Assembly: GCF_020687685.1 (NCBI RefSeq)
Contig: NZ_JAJEWM010000003.1
Coordinates: 1 to 64,000 of the forward strand
DNA length: 64,000 nucleotides
Reading direction: 5' to 3'
Source of the DNA: Tessaracoccus sp. OS52
GTDB lineage: Bacteria > Actinomycetota > Actinomycetes > Propionibacteriales > Propionibacteriaceae
Both the position numbers and the translations under genes were made by a program. Positions 8,228 to 17,775 of this stretch are shown here, one piece after another. Numbering within the stretch: position 1 is the first letter of the stretch; each line of letters opens with the position of its first letter. A model generated the notes under the pieces. The model saw nothing but the letters and a program-made list of their open reading frames with translations, was not told where the DNA came from and did no database searches.

Positions 8228-9280
8228 ATGAAGCAAGGACGCTTGCTCGGCAAGTTCATCGGTGTGGTTGCGGTAGCAAGCATCGCACTGACGGCCTGTG
8301 GTGGGGACACCACCGAACCCACCGACAACGGCACCGACGCCCCCGCCGCGGAAGGCGGCGACTACACGATCGCCATCGTCCCCAAGGACTCCACCAACCC
8401 GTGGTTCGTCCGGATGGAGACCGGCGTGAAGAAGTACGCCGAGGACACCGGCCTCGACGTCTTCCAGCGCGGACCGGCTGAGACCGACGCGACGATGCAG
8501 TCGCAGGTCATCCGCGACCTGATCGCACAGGAAGTCGACGCGATCGGCGTCGTGCCGGTTGATCCCGGCGCACTGGAGCCCGTCCTCAAGGAGGCCATGG
8601 ACGCCGGCATCGTCGTCGTGACCCACGAGGGCGCCAGCCAGGAGAACACGATGTACGACATCGAGGCGTTCAACAACGCCGACTACGGCGGCTTCATCAT
8701 GGACAACCTCGCCGAGGCGATGGGCGAGGAGGGCGTCTACACCACGATGGTCGGTCACGTCACCAACGCCTCCCACAACGAGTGGGCAGACGGCGGCGTC
8801 GCCAAGGCCAAGGAGGCCTACCCGAACATGACGCTGCTCGAGGCCGAGCCCCGCGTCGAGTCCGAGGACGACGGCGAGAAGGCCTACCAGAAGGCCAAGG
8901 AGCTCCTCAAGGCCTACCCGGAGCTCAAGGGCATCATGGGCACCTCATCGTTCGACGCCCCCGGCGTGGCACGCGCCATCGAGGAACTCGGGCTGAAGGA
9001 CAAGGTCTTCACCTCCGGAACCGGCATGCCGGCCGACAACAAGGAGATCCTGGAGAAGGGTCTGGTCAAGTCGCTGACGCTGTGGGACCCGGCCAACGCC
9101 GGCTACGCCATGGCTGAACTGGCCCGACTGATCCTCGAGGGCGAGGAGATCACCGACGGTGTGGACCTCGGTGTCGAGGGCTACGAGGACATGAAGTTCG
9201 CCGAGGGCAGCGACAAGGTGCTCGAGGGAGCAGGCTGGATCGTCATCAACGCTGAGAACGTCGACGAGTTCGGCTTCTGA
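8228..9280 (+). CDS. Sugar ABC transporter substrate-binding lipoprotein (RbsB/LsrB type)
   Basis: 350 residues from the ATG at 8228, which has the SD GAAAGGAAG. An earlier in-frame start at 8132 lies inside the operator and is rejected. A lipoprotein signal peptide ends at a lipobox (SIALTACGG, Cys about residue 22), followed by a Thr/Ala-rich linker and a class-I periplasmic-binding fold (YTIAIVPKDSTNPWFVRMETGV, DLIAQEVDAIGVVPVDPGALEPVLKEAMDAGIVVVTHEG, LWDPANAGYAMAELARLILEG). The fold resembles binding proteins for rhamnose, autoinducer-2 or ribose. The true ligand is unknown. It heads an operon with an ATPase, two permeases and an RpiB-like isomerase. Confidence 0.9.
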   Translation: MKQGRLLGKFIGVVAVASIALTACGGDTTEPTDNGTDAPAAEGGDYTIAIVPKDSTNPWFVRMETGVKKYAEDTGLDVFQRGPAETDATMQSQVIRDLIAQEVDAIGVVPVDPGALEPVLKEAMDAGIVVVTHEGASQENTMYDIEAFNNADYGGFIMDNLAEAMGEEGVYTTMVGHVTNASHNEWADGGVAKAKEAYPNMTLLEAEPRVESEDDGEKAYQKAKELLKAYPELKGIMGTSSFDAPGVARAIEELGLKDKVFTSGTGMPADNKEILEKGLVKSLTLWDPANAGYAMAELARLILEGEEITDGVDLGVEGYEDMKFAEGSDKVLEGAGWIVINAENVDEFGF

Positions 9281-9287
9281 TCGAACA

Positions 9288-9317
9288 GGGAGGGCGGGCC
9301 CACGGGTCCGCCCTCCC
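9288..9317 (+). terminator. GC-rich stem-loop between binding-protein and ATPase genes
   Basis: A stem of about 13 bp (GGGAGGGCGG paired with CCGCCCTCCC, loop CAC) lies right after the binding-protein stop. It has no long T-run, so it is more likely an mRNA-stabilising or partial terminator hairpin that raises the binding protein above the transporter subunits. Confidence 0.6.
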
Positions 9318-9394
9318 CGTTGTTCACCTTCTCCATCCCACACGCGTGCGGGCCGATCGCCCGCCCGCTCGCTCCTATCACCGAAGGACTGCAG

Positions 9395-10909
9395 ATGGCT
9401 GACGACATCGTCATCGCCGTGCGCGGCCTCAGCAAGGCATTTGCCGGGGTCAAGGCACTCGACAACATCAACCTGGAGATCAAGGCCGGCGAGATCCACT
9501 GCCTGGCCGGCGAGAACGGCTCCGGGAAGTCGACCCTCATCAAGATCATCTCCGGCGTCTACACGCCGGACAGCGGAACCATCGAGATGGGTGGCCGTGA
9601 GTACACCCGGCTCTCCCCCATCGAGGCCATCCACAACGGCGTCCAGGTCATCTACCAGGACTTCTCCGTGTTCCCCAACCTCACGGTCATGGAGAACCTC
9701 GCCCTCAACACCGAGCTGGCCGACAACCGCAAGCTCGTGAACTGGGGACGCTTCCGCCGGATCGCCAAGGAGGCGGTGGCGAAGATCAACTTCCACGTGG
9801 ACCTGGACGCCATCGTCGGCGACCTGTCCGTGGCAGACAAGCAGCTGGTGGCCATCTCCCGCGCGCTGATGAGCGACACCAAGCTCATCATCATGGACGA
9901 GCCGACGACGGCACTCACCAACCGTGAGGTCGAGGCCCTGTTTCGCGTGATCCTCGACCTGCAGTCCAGGGGGATCGCGATCCTGTTCGTCAGCCACAAG
10001 CTCGGCGAGGTGTTCGAGATCAGCGAGCGGTTCACCATCCTGCGCAACGGCAAGCAGGTCATCACCAGCCTGCCCGAAGAGCTCGACCACAAGTCCTTCG
10101 CCGAATACATGACCGGCCGCGGCTTCGAGGAGACCGTCTTCAGCGACGACGAGGGCATCGGCGAGCCGGTGCTCAAGGTGTCCGACCTCACCCTCAGCCG
10201 CGCCTTCTCCGACGTCTCCTTCACGCTCCACAAGGGCGAGATCCTGGGCATCACCGGCCTGCTGGGCTCGGGCCGCACGGAGCTCGCACTGTCCCTGTTC
10301 GGCGTGTTCCCCGCCGAGTCCGGAACCATCGAGGTGGCGGGCAAACCGGCCCGGATCAACAGCATCTCCGACGCGATCGACCACGGCATCGGCTACGTGC
10401 CCGAGGACCGGCTCACGGAGGGCCTGGCCCTGGAGCGCTCAATCGCGGACAACATAGTGCTCGCCGAGATCGACAACATGACCGGCCCGCTCGGGCTGAT
10501 CGACCACGGCAAGCGGCGCGCGGAGGTGCGCCGCTGGGTGGACGAGCTGAAGATCGCCACGCGGAATCCGGACAACCCGGTCAACACGCTCTCCGGCGGC
10601 AACCAGCAGCGCGTCGTGCTGGCCAAGTGGCTGGCCACCAACCCCGACATCCTCATCCTCAACGGCCCCACCGTCGGCGTGGACATCGGCTCCAAGGCCG
10701 ACATCCACCTGGTGCTGATGGATCTCGCGCGCAGCGGCATGGGCATCATCGTGATCTCCGACGACATCGGCGAGCTGAAGCAGACCTGCAGCCGTGTGCT
10801 GCTGCTGCGGGAGGGCCGCATCGACGGCGAGGTGGACCCCAGGACCAAGACCGAACAGGAGCTGTCTGACATGATCACCGGTGGCCCGCTGGAAGTGGGG
10901 TCCAACTGA
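9395..10909 (+). CDS. Sugar ABC transporter ATP-binding protein (two NBDs, RbsA type)
   Basis: 504 residues from the ATG at 9395 (SD GAAGGA); an in-frame ATG 25 codons upstream has no SD. Two tandem nucleotide-binding domains are visible. NBD1 has an intact Walker A (GENGSGKST), signature LSVADKQL and Walker B LIIMDEPTTAL. NBD2 has the family's degenerate P-loop (GLLGSGRTEL), then GYVPEDRLTEGL and signature LSGGNQQRVVLAKWL. This is the architecture of carbohydrate importers of the ribose/rhamnose/galactofuranose class. Its stop overlaps the next start (TGATG). Confidence 0.93.
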   Translation: MADDIVIAVRGLSKAFAGVKALDNINLEIKAGEIHCLAGENGSGKSTLIKIISGVYTPDSGTIEMGGREYTRLSPIEAIHNGVQVIYQDFSVFPNLTVMENLALNTELADNRKLVNWGRFRRIAKEAVAKINFHVDLDAIVGDLSVADKQLVAISRALMSDTKLIIMDEPTTALTNREVEALFRVILDLQSRGIAILFVSHKLGEVFEISERFTILRNGKQVITSLPEELDHKSFAEYMTGRGFEETVFSDDEGIGEPVLKVSDLTLSRAFSDVSFTLHKGEILGITGLLGSGRTELALSLFGVFPAESGTIEVAGKPARINSISDAIDHGIGYVPEDRLTEGLALERSIADNIVLAEIDNMTGPLGLIDHGKRRAEVRRWVDELKIATRNPDNPVNTLSGGNQQRVVLAKWLATNPDILILNGPTVGVDIGSKADIHLVLMDLARSGMGIIVISDDIGELKQTCSRVLLLREGRIDGEVDPRTKTEQELSDMITGGPLEVGSN

Positions 10910-11922
10910 TGAAGGCCTTCGCCCAGAAGCTGGTCCGCTCCAACGAGTTCTACCTGCTGATCGTGATCATCGTGCTCGCCGTGGTCATCGAGGCCCGCAG
11001 CGGCCAGTTCTTCACGGCCAACAACCTCGTCGACCTCGCCAACGCGATGGTGGTGCCGGGCCTGTTCGCCGTCGGCACCTACATGGTGCTGGTCTCCGGT
11101 GGACTCGACGTCTCCTTCCCCGCCCTGGCCTCGCTCGCGGTCTATGCGGTCACGAGCGGCCTGGTCGACAACGGCTACGACGGCGCCGTGTGGCTGCCCT
11201 TTGTGTTGGTCATCGTGGTCGGCGCGGTGCTCGGAGCGCTGAACGGCGTGTTCGCCGCCCGACTGGCCATCCCGACGCTGATCATCACCCTCGGAACCGC
11301 CAACGTGTTCAAGGGCATCATGCAGGGGGCGCTGGAGTCGGTGCAGATCCCGACGCTGCCGCCGTCGATGGCCGAGTTCGGACGGGCCACCCTATTCGTG
11401 GCGCGCAACTCCGAGTCCGGACTGACCTCCAGCATGCCGGTGGCCTTCCTGCTGCTCGTGGCCGTCGTGGCCATCGCGTTCTTCGTCATGAGGTTCACCA
11501 TGTTCGGGCGGGGGGTCTACGCCATCGGTGGTGACGAGAACTCCGCGGTGCGCGCGGGCTTCAAGGTCAGGCGGATCAAGTTCTGGCTGTACGTGATGGC
11601 AGGCGTGATCGCCGCCCTCGGTGGCCTGGTGAGGACGTCGATGATGGGCCAGATGCACCCGACCAACCTGCTGGGCATGGAGATCATGGTCATCGCAGCC
11701 GTCGTACTGGGCGGTGTGGCAATCACCGGCGGCACCGGCAGCCTCACCGGCACCATGCTCGGCACGCTGCTGATCGTCATGGTGCAGAACTCGATGATCC
11801 TGGTGGGGGTTCCCACCTACTGGCAGCGGGTGGCACTGGGTGTGCTCATCATCGTCGGCACCGGCATTTCCGCGGTACAGCTGACCAGACGACGCAGGCG
11901 CAACCGCATCGTGGCGGCGTGA
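10909..11922 (+). CDS. Sugar ABC transporter permease 1 (RbsC type)
   Basis: 337 residues with about ten hydrophobic segments. It carries the RbsC-family motifs TYMVLVSGGLDVSFPALASLAVY and YAIGGDENSAVRAGFKVRRIKFWLYVMAGVIAALGGLV, and ends in a basic tail. The ATG overlaps the ATPase stop. It presumably forms a heterodimeric channel with the second permease. Confidence 0.92.
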   Translation: MKAFAQKLVRSNEFYLLIVIIVLAVVIEARSGQFFTANNLVDLANAMVVPGLFAVGTYMVLVSGGLDVSFPALASLAVYAVTSGLVDNGYDGAVWLPFVLVIVVGAVLGALNGVFAARLAIPTLIITLGTANVFKGIMQGALESVQIPTLPPSMAEFGRATLFVARNSESGLTSSMPVAFLLLVAVVAIAFFVMRFTMFGRGVYAIGGDENSAVRAGFKVRRIKFWLYVMAGVIAALGGLVRTSMMGQMHPTNLLGMEIMVIAAVVLGGVAITGGTGSLTGTMLGTLLIVMVQNSMILVGVPTYWQRVALGVLIIVGTGISAVQLTRRRRRNRIVAA

Positions 11923-11936
11923 GAGGGGATGGACCT

Positions 11937-12986
11937 ATGACTACCACAACTACCCCTGCGAAGCAGGGCATCGGCGCGAGGCTGGCCTCGGTAACCCGCC
12001 TGGACCCGCACATCACCCGCCTTGTCGTGATCCTCCTGGCCCTGCTGGTGATCTTCGCCGTGCTGCGTCCGAGGAACTTCGCCAACGACGCCACCTGGAT
12101 CTCGATGGCGGTCCAGTTCCCGGAGTTCGGGCTCATGGCCCTGGGCGTGATGCTGTGCATGATCACCGGTGGCATCGACCTCTCGGTGGTCGGGATCGCA
12201 AACATGACCTCCATCGTCGCCGCGAGCGTGATGCTGGCGCTCGCCCCCGGCGGCAGTGCCACGGCGATCATCGCGGCCATGGCGGCGTCCCTGGTCCTGG
12301 GCGCCCTCGCCGGCCTCCTCAACGGGTTCCTGGTGGCGAAGGTGAAGATCCCGGCCATCCTGGCCACGCTCGGAACGCTCGAGCTGTTCACGGGCATAGC
12401 GATCGTCATCACCGCCGGCAGCCCCATCTCAGGACTGCCGCCGGAGTACAGCGCTTTCATGGCGGCGCGACTGTTCGGGGTGATCCCGATGCAGTTCGTG
12501 GTGTTCGTCGTCGCCGTCGTCATCATCGGGTTAGTGATGAGCCGAACGACCTTCGGTTCCAAGATCTACATGCTGGGCACCAACGCCACCAGCGCCAAGT
12601 TCAGTGGCCTCAACTCGACGTGGCTGCTCCTGCGGACCTACATGTTCTCGGGTGTGCTCGCGTCGATGGCCGGCCTCGTGATGCTCGCCAACTACAACTC
12701 CGCGAAGGCGGACTACGGCGTCGTCTACACACTGCTGACGGTCCTGATCGTCGTGCTCGGTGGGGTCAACCCCAACGGCGGTAGCGGCAGACTCTTCGGG
12801 GTGGTGCTGGCGATCGTGACCCTGCAGATCCTGTCGTCGGGGCTGAACCTGTTCCCCCAGATCAGCAACTTCTACCGAGACCTGATCTGGGGCGGCGTGC
12901 TGCTGCTCGTCATTGCCACCAGCGGCCTGAACGGCCGCAATCGATTCCGTTGGTTCAAGAGGAACAAGGAGGTGTCGTCGAAGTGA
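11937..12986 (+). CDS. Sugar ABC transporter permease 2 (RbsC type)
   Basis: 349 residues from the ATG at 11937, preceded by GAGAGGGG; the GTG 18 bp upstream is less likely. RbsC-family motifs are present (LGVMLCMITGGIDLSVVGIANMTSI, MLGTNATSAKFSGLNSTWLLLRTYMFSGVLASMAGLVMLANYNSAKADYG). It shares little close sequence with permease 1, consistent with a heterodimeric transporter. The 3' end contains the AAGGAGG that serves the next gene. Confidence 0.92.
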   Translation: MTTTTTPAKQGIGARLASVTRLDPHITRLVVILLALLVIFAVLRPRNFANDATWISMAVQFPEFGLMALGVMLCMITGGIDLSVVGIANMTSIVAASVMLALAPGGSATAIIAAMAASLVLGALAGLLNGFLVAKVKIPAILATLGTLELFTGIAIVITAGSPISGLPPEYSAFMAARLFGVIPMQFVVFVVAVVIIGLVMSRTTFGSKIYMLGTNATSAKFSGLNSTWLLLRTYMFSGVLASMAGLVMLANYNSAKADYGVVYTLLTVLIVVLGGVNPNGGSGRLFGVVLAIVTLQILSSGLNLFPQISNFYRDLIWGGVLLLVIATSGLNGRNRFRWFKRNKEVSSK

Positions 12987-13546
12987 GGACGACCAAGGAC
13001 AAGCAAGTTGTGATGGGTGCCGACTTCGCCGGCTTCCCGTTGAAGGAGTACGTCAGGAAGCACCTGGAGCGCAAGGGCTGGGAGGTCACAGACCTCACCC
13101 CCGACAAGGACACCGCACCGATGTATCACCGGGTCGGCTTCCTGGTGGGCTCGCAGATCTCGGAAGGGGAGTTCGAGAAGGGACTGCTGTTCTGCGGCAG
13201 CGGGATGGGTATCCACGTGGCCGCCAGCAAGTGCCCGCACGTGCACGCGGCCGTCGCCGAGAGCGTCGAGGCAGCCCGTCGCGCCGCCACGGCCAACAAC
13301 TGCAACGTCCTGGCCATGGGTGCCTTCTGGGCCGGCCCCCGGCTGGGCGCGGGCATGGCGGATGCGTTCCTGGAGAACTCACTCGGTGACGGATACGAGG
13401 ACTGGGACGGGTTCTACGAGTACCACAAGCTCGGCTACGACGAGACGGAGAACTTCGACTACGAGGCCTACAAGGCCAACGGGTTCCAGGTGGTGGACCC
13501 CGGAACCGTCGAGCTCGGTCCGGAGCCGGTCCGGCTCTCCTTCTGA
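12983..13546 (+). CDS. RpiB/LacA/LacB-family sugar-phosphate isomerase
   Basis: 187 residues if started at GTG 12983. That start overlaps the permease stop as GTGA and has AAGGAGG 10 bp upstream, so it is preferred to the ATG at 12950. RpiB-fold motifs are VVMGADFAGFPLKEYVRKHLERKGWEVTDLT, LFCGSGMGIHVAASKCPHVHAAVAESVEAARRAATANNCNVLAMGA. The Cys in CGSGMG corresponds to the catalytic Cys of RpiB. The protein is about 35 residues longer than typical RpiB, with an acidic/aromatic tail (YEDWDGFYEYHKLGYDETENFDYEAY). It probably isomerises the phosphorylated form of the imported sugar. No kinase is encoded nearby. Confidence 0.85.
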   Translation: MRTTKDKQVVMGADFAGFPLKEYVRKHLERKGWEVTDLTPDKDTAPMYHRVGFLVGSQISEGEFEKGLLFCGSGMGIHVAASKCPHVHAAVAESVEAARRAATANNCNVLAMGAFWAGPRLGAGMADAFLENSLGDGYEDWDGFYEYHKLGYDETENFDYEAYKANGFQVVDPGTVELGPEPVRLSF

Positions 13547-13559
13547 GGCCGGATCCGGC

Positions 13560-13730
13560 TCAGCTGGAACGTGGCTGCGGGGCGGGCTCCGACCTCGGGG
13601 CCGACGGCCTGTCCGGGTCGTCGGTCCTGGGCTGCGGGATGAGCATCGTCGCGAGCACGACGACGATGACGAGCACGACGAGGTTGATCAGCACCGTGGC
13701 CAGACGGACCCCGCGCCGCGCGTCCTGCAT
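13560..13730 (-). CDS. Small single-span membrane protein, unknown function
   Basis: 56 residues from the ATG at 13730 with SD AAGGAGCC. One long aliphatic helix (LATVLINLVVLVIVVVLATMLI) is followed by a Pro/Ser/Arg-rich tail. It lies convergent to the sugar operon, 13 bp from the isomerase stop. No family was recognised. Confidence 0.55.
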   Translation of the reverse strand: MQDARRGVRLATVLINLVVLVIVVVLATMLIPQPRTDDPDRPSAPRSEPAPQPRSS

Positions 13731-13900
13731 GACGGCTCCTTGTCTCGACACCTTTGTCGGACCAGCGGTCCGCCCCCTGGTGACACTCTAATCGGGCAGC
13801 GCGTCAACCCGGGTCGGTGCCGCGCCGCACTGTCGGGTCGCCAAACAAGCTGGAACCCCGTTCGACCAGACGCTGCCTGGCCGAACGGGGTTCGACCGCT

Positions 13901-15829
13901 CTAGTCCCGCCAAGTCCGCCACAGGTCGGCGTACTGACCGTCGAGCTCAAGGAGCTCGTGGTGTGAGCCGATCTCCACGATGCGGCCGGAATCCACCACC
14001 GCGATCCGGTCGGCGTCATGGGCGGTGTGCAGCCGGTGCGCGATCGCGATCACAGCACGGCCTTCCAGCAACGCGGCGAGCGACCCCTCCAGATGGCGCG
14101 CAGACGACGGGTCGATGAGCGACGTCGCCTCGTCCAGCACCAGGGTGTGGGGGTCCGCGACGATGAGACGGGCCAGGGCGACCTGCTGCGCCTGCGCGGG
14201 CGTGAGGCTGGCCTTGCCGTGTCCGAGTTCGGCGTCCAGACCGCCCGGCCGTCGCGAGACCCATCCCCAGGCGTCGACGGCGCGGAGGGCCCGCTCGACC
14301 TCCTCGTCGGAGGCCGTGGTCTCCCGGGCCAGCACCACGTTGTCGCGGACGGTGCCGACGAACACGTGGTGTTCCTGGGTGACCAGCGCCACCTCGGTGC
14401 GGAGCCGGTCCAGCGGGAGGTCCATGACGTCGACGCCACCGACGGTGACCTCACCCGTCCGCGGCCGGTTGATCCCGGCCACCAGCCGCCCGAGGGTCGA
14501 TTTGCCCGACCCGGACGGACCGACGATCGCCAGGCGCTCCCCCGGCCTGAGGTCGACGTCGACGCCGTGCAGCACGTCCACGTCCGGGCGGTAGCCGAAC
14601 CTGAGGCCGTTGCCGGTGAGCTTCACACCCGTGGGCATGGCGTCGCCAGGCGTGCGGTCGTCCTCGAGCTGTGCAACCCCGATCAGCCGGGCGGTGGACA
14701 CGATCCCGAGCTGCAGGTGGTCCAGCACGGCGATCACCCTGTCCAGTGGCCCCTGAAGCTGCGAGATGTAGAGCGCCGCCGTCGTGATCTGGCCGATGGT
14801 GACCCAGCCCTCGGAGTACCCCCAGACACCGAGCAGGACCACCCCGACCAGTGGGAGCTGGAAGGAGGAGTCCACCATGGCGAACAGCAGGTTGCGCAGG
14901 GTCATCGTGTACCGCTCGGCCTGGCCGGACTCCTCGGTGTCCTCGTCGATCTGCGCGGTCCGCAGCTCGCCCAGACCCAGGGCCTCGACGGTGCGGGCAC
15001 CCTCGACCGTCTCCGTCGTCGTGGTGTTGATGACGGAGTAGGACCGGGATTCGGTGATGTAGCCGGGAGTGGCGCGAGCCAGGTAGTGGCGTCCGCCCAG
15101 CCACATGACCAGCGCCGTCCCAAGCATGGGGAGCGTCAGCAACCAGGAGTTCACCAGCATGGCGACAAGGGCGGCGGCGATCAGGACCACCGACACGATG
15201 AGGTTGGGGAACGCCCATCGCGCCGCCGTGGCCATCTTCGCCACGTCGGAGGTGATCCGCGTGAGCAGGTCACCGGACCCGGACGCCTCGACGTGGCCGA
15301 GCGGAAGCCGAAGGACGATGCGGACGACCTCCTCGCGAGCCGCCGCCAGCAGGTCGTAGCCGACGACCGCGGAGGCCCGCCGCGCCGCGAACGTGAGCAG
15401 CGCCTGCGCGACGATCACGCCCGCGATGATCGACACCGTCGTGGTCAGACCAGCCCGGTCGAGCAGACCGCCCGTGACCTGGTCCACCAGCCGCCCCAGG
15501 AGGAACGGGGCGACCAGCCCCGCCCCCGCCGCCGCCAGGTTGAAGGCGATCGCCAGGGCGAGCGCGGCGCGGCGTCCCCGAAGGAGCGCCCCGAGAAAGC
15601 CCAGGGCCCGCGCCGACGTCGCCACCGGAAACCCGGTCTGCGGGGAACGGGCATCCGCGTAGGTGCCCTTGGCCGTGGCGCCGCGGATCCGATGGCGCCG
15701 GACCAGCGCCGCCAGTCGACGACGCGGCCCAACGCCGCGCGGCACGTCGAGCTCGGCAAGCAGCCGCGACGACGGCGGACCCTCCCGCCACGTTGCGGCC
15801 GAGGTGGCCGACAGTTGGTGCTCACTCAT
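13901..15829 (-). CDS. ABC exporter subunit with intact Walker motifs and degenerate signature
   Basis: 642 residues from the ATG at 15829 (MSEHQLSATS); the longer open frame upstream is inside the preceding gene. A six-helix type-IV exporter membrane domain (about 75-385) is fused to an NBD. Walker A GPSGSGKST (437-445) and Walker B LVLDEATS (563-570) are intact, as is the H-loop (IAIAHRLHTAHDADRI). The ABC signature LSGGQ is replaced by LTPAQ (542-546). It overlaps its partner gene by 8 bp. Together they form a heterodimeric exporter whose single complete ATP site joins this Walker pair with the partner's signature. Substrate unknown; a drug, peptide or lipid are all possible. Confidence 0.9.
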   Translation of the reverse strand: MSEHQLSATSAATWREGPPSSRLLAELDVPRGVGPRRRLAALVRRHRIRGATAKGTYADARSPQTGFPVATSARALGFLGALLRGRRAALALAIAFNLAAAGAGLVAPFLLGRLVDQVTGGLLDRAGLTTTVSIIAGVIVAQALLTFAARRASAVVGYDLLAAAREEVVRIVLRLPLGHVEASGSGDLLTRITSDVAKMATAARWAFPNLIVSVVLIAAALVAMLVNSWLLTLPMLGTALVMWLGGRHYLARATPGYITESRSYSVINTTTTETVEGARTVEALGLGELRTAQIDEDTEESGQAERYTMTLRNLLFAMVDSSFQLPLVGVVLLGVWGYSEGWVTIGQITTAALYISQLQGPLDRVIAVLDHLQLGIVSTARLIGVAQLEDDRTPGDAMPTGVKLTGNGLRFGYRPDVDVLHGVDVDLRPGERLAIVGPSGSGKSTLGRLVAGINRPRTGEVTVGGVDVMDLPLDRLRTEVALVTQEHHVFVGTVRDNVVLARETTASDEEVERALRAVDAWGWVSRRPGGLDAELGHGKASLTPAQAQQVALARLIVADPHTLVLDEATSLIDPSSARHLEGSLAALLEGRAVIAIAHRLHTAHDADRIAVVDSGRIVEIGSHHELLELDGQYADLWRTWRD

Positions 15830-17678
15830 CGGTGTCCTCCATCCCGCGCGCGACGACGCGGCGATAGTCGGGTTGGTCATGGAGATCCTCGTGGAGCCCT
15901 CGGGCGATCTCGCGCCCGTCGGCGAGGACTGCGATCTCGTCGCAGTGCCGCAACAGCAGCGGCGAGGCGGTGACCACGACGGTGGTGCGCCCACGTCGGT
16001 GCTCCGCCAGCCGCTCGGCGATCCGCGCCTCGGTGTGCGCGTCGACCGCCGACGTCGGCTCGACGAGAATGAGGACCTCGGGGTCCCGCAGGAGCGCGCG
16101 GGCAAGGATGATCCGCTGCCGCTGCCCACCCGAGAGCCCGCGGCCCTTCTCGTCTATCCGGCCCTGCCAGCCGCCGGGCAGCGAGCCGTAGATGTCCTCG
16201 GCGGCCGCGACGACGAGCGCCCGTTCCGCCTCCTCGCGGCTGTGGGTGCCCCACGGGTCGACGGCTGTCTGCAGCGTTCCGGAGAACAGCAGCGCGCCCG
16301 TGTGCGAGACGACGACCTTCTCCCTGAGGTCGTCGATGGCCACCAGCGAGTAGTCGAGGCCGTCGGCCGTCACACCCCAGGGGCGGGCGGCCAGTTCGGC
16401 GTCCTCGCGGGCTCGGCGTGCCCGTTGGGCCAGCCGCTCGCGGCGGGCCAGCTTGCGTGCGCGGCCTGTCAGTTCGTCGTCGTCCACCGGCTCCGGGTTC
16501 TCCTGCGGCAGGTAGCGGCCCAACCGGTCGGCGAGCGCCGCCGACGCGTCCGGATCGGCGCTCACGATCCCGAGCATCCGGCCGGGGCGCACCGTCACCC
16601 CGGACTCCTCGTCGAAGAGAACGGGAGTGTCCGCGACTGGGTGGCCCGTTTCCCGCCACGGGACCTGCGTCCCCAGGAACGACATGGTCTTCTGCGCGGC
16701 CACCAGGCCCTGGACCCACTTCTGCGCGAAGTCGAAGAAGGTCTGCATGGGGGAGGTCAGGAACACCGCATAACCGAAGAAGCTGATGAGTTCACCCACG
16801 CTCAGCGTGCCCTCCAGCAGGCGCAGCGAGCCCAGGTACACCAGCGTGACCAGCAGCAACCCCGACAACAGGATGCTCGTGGCCTCGACCACGGCCTGCC
16901 AGGTGCCGAGCCGGACTCCCAGCGCACGGACCTTCTGCGACTGTCGCTCGTAATTGGCGGCGAACGTGCGCTCACCGCCCACGCCGCGGAGGATCCGAAG
17001 CCCCGTGGCGATGTCGGTCGCCAGCGAGGTGAGCGAGGAGCTCTCCGACCTCTCGGCCGCCTGGGCGCGGTTCAGCGGACGCAGCACAGGGGTCGAAGCC
17101 AGCAGCAGGAGAGGTGTGGCGATGAGGACGACGGCGCCCAGGGTTGGCGACGTGTTCAGCATCAGCGCGGAGGCCAGGCAGAAGCTGACGGCGGCGGCAA
17201 CGACGTGACCGAAGGACTCGATGGTGGCACCGAACTGTGCACTGTCCGACGACGAGACGCTCAGCACCTCCCCCGTGGGCACTCGGCGATTGAGGACATG
17301 GCCCAGGTGGACCGCGTGGCGGGACACGCGGCGCTGGATGCCGTAGATGCCGAGCAGCCACATCCGCACCGCGAAGGTGTGGAACATGATCCCGCCGCTG
17401 ACGCCGACGGCGATCACGAGCAGCAGGAGACCCACCCACGCGTTGGAGGCAGCGACGTCACCGCGGGAGACCCCGGCGTCGATGGCCCGGCCCAGGAGCC
17501 AGGGGGTGAGGGCTGCCGGGACGAGCCAGGACGAGGCGGCGAGGGTCATCGCGGGGACCACCCAGCCGTAAGTGCCCATCAGCCAGAACAGGAACCGGCT
17601 GGGAGAGCGGACGTCGGGGCGCGACCCGGGTGGGATCGCAGGCGGGAAGTCGTAGCGCCCGCGGGGCTTTGCACGCAT
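15822..17678 (-). CDS. ABC exporter subunit with lost Walker A/B and canonical signature
   Basis: 618 residues. The exporter membrane domain spans about residues 30-330. The NBD is highly divergent. At the Walker A position it reads GIVSADPDASAALADRL (370-386), with no GxxGxGK[ST]. The Walker B Asp is Val (VLILVEPTSAVD, V539), although the Glu (E540) is kept. The signature LSGGQRQR (515-522) is perfect. An extra Arg-rich stretch (404-425) lies between. This NBD probably cannot bind ATP itself but completes the partner's site. It is the first gene of the pair, with a leader peptide and promoter 100-210 bp upstream. Confidence 0.9.
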   Translation of the reverse strand: MRAKPRGRYDFPPAIPPGSRPDVRSPSRFLFWLMGTYGWVVPAMTLAASSWLVPAALTPWLLGRAIDAGVSRGDVAASNAWVGLLLLVIAVGVSGGIMFHTFAVRMWLLGIYGIQRRVSRHAVHLGHVLNRRVPTGEVLSVSSSDSAQFGATIESFGHVVAAAVSFCLASALMLNTSPTLGAVVLIATPLLLLASTPVLRPLNRAQAAERSESSSLTSLATDIATGLRILRGVGGERTFAANYERQSQKVRALGVRLGTWQAVVEATSILLSGLLLVTLVYLGSLRLLEGTLSVGELISFFGYAVFLTSPMQTFFDFAQKWVQGLVAAQKTMSFLGTQVPWRETGHPVADTPVLFDEESGVTVRPGRMLGIVSADPDASAALADRLGRYLPQENPEPVDDDELTGRARKLARRERLAQRARRAREDAELAARPWGVTADGLDYSLVAIDDLREKVVVSHTGALLFSGTLQTAVDPWGTHSREEAERALVVAAAEDIYGSLPGGWQGRIDEKGRGLSGGQRQRIILARALLRDPEVLILVEPTSAVDAHTEARIAERLAEHRRGRTTVVVTASPLLLRHCDEIAVLADGREIARGLHEDLHDQPDYRRVVARGMEDTDE

Positions 17679-17775
17679 TTTGGAGTCCTGACGGACGGCG
17701 TCGTCTGAGACGCGAAAAACATGGAAGAGGGGGACGCTGTGGGCGTCAGGAGGGCGGAGCCCGGGCGCGGGACGA

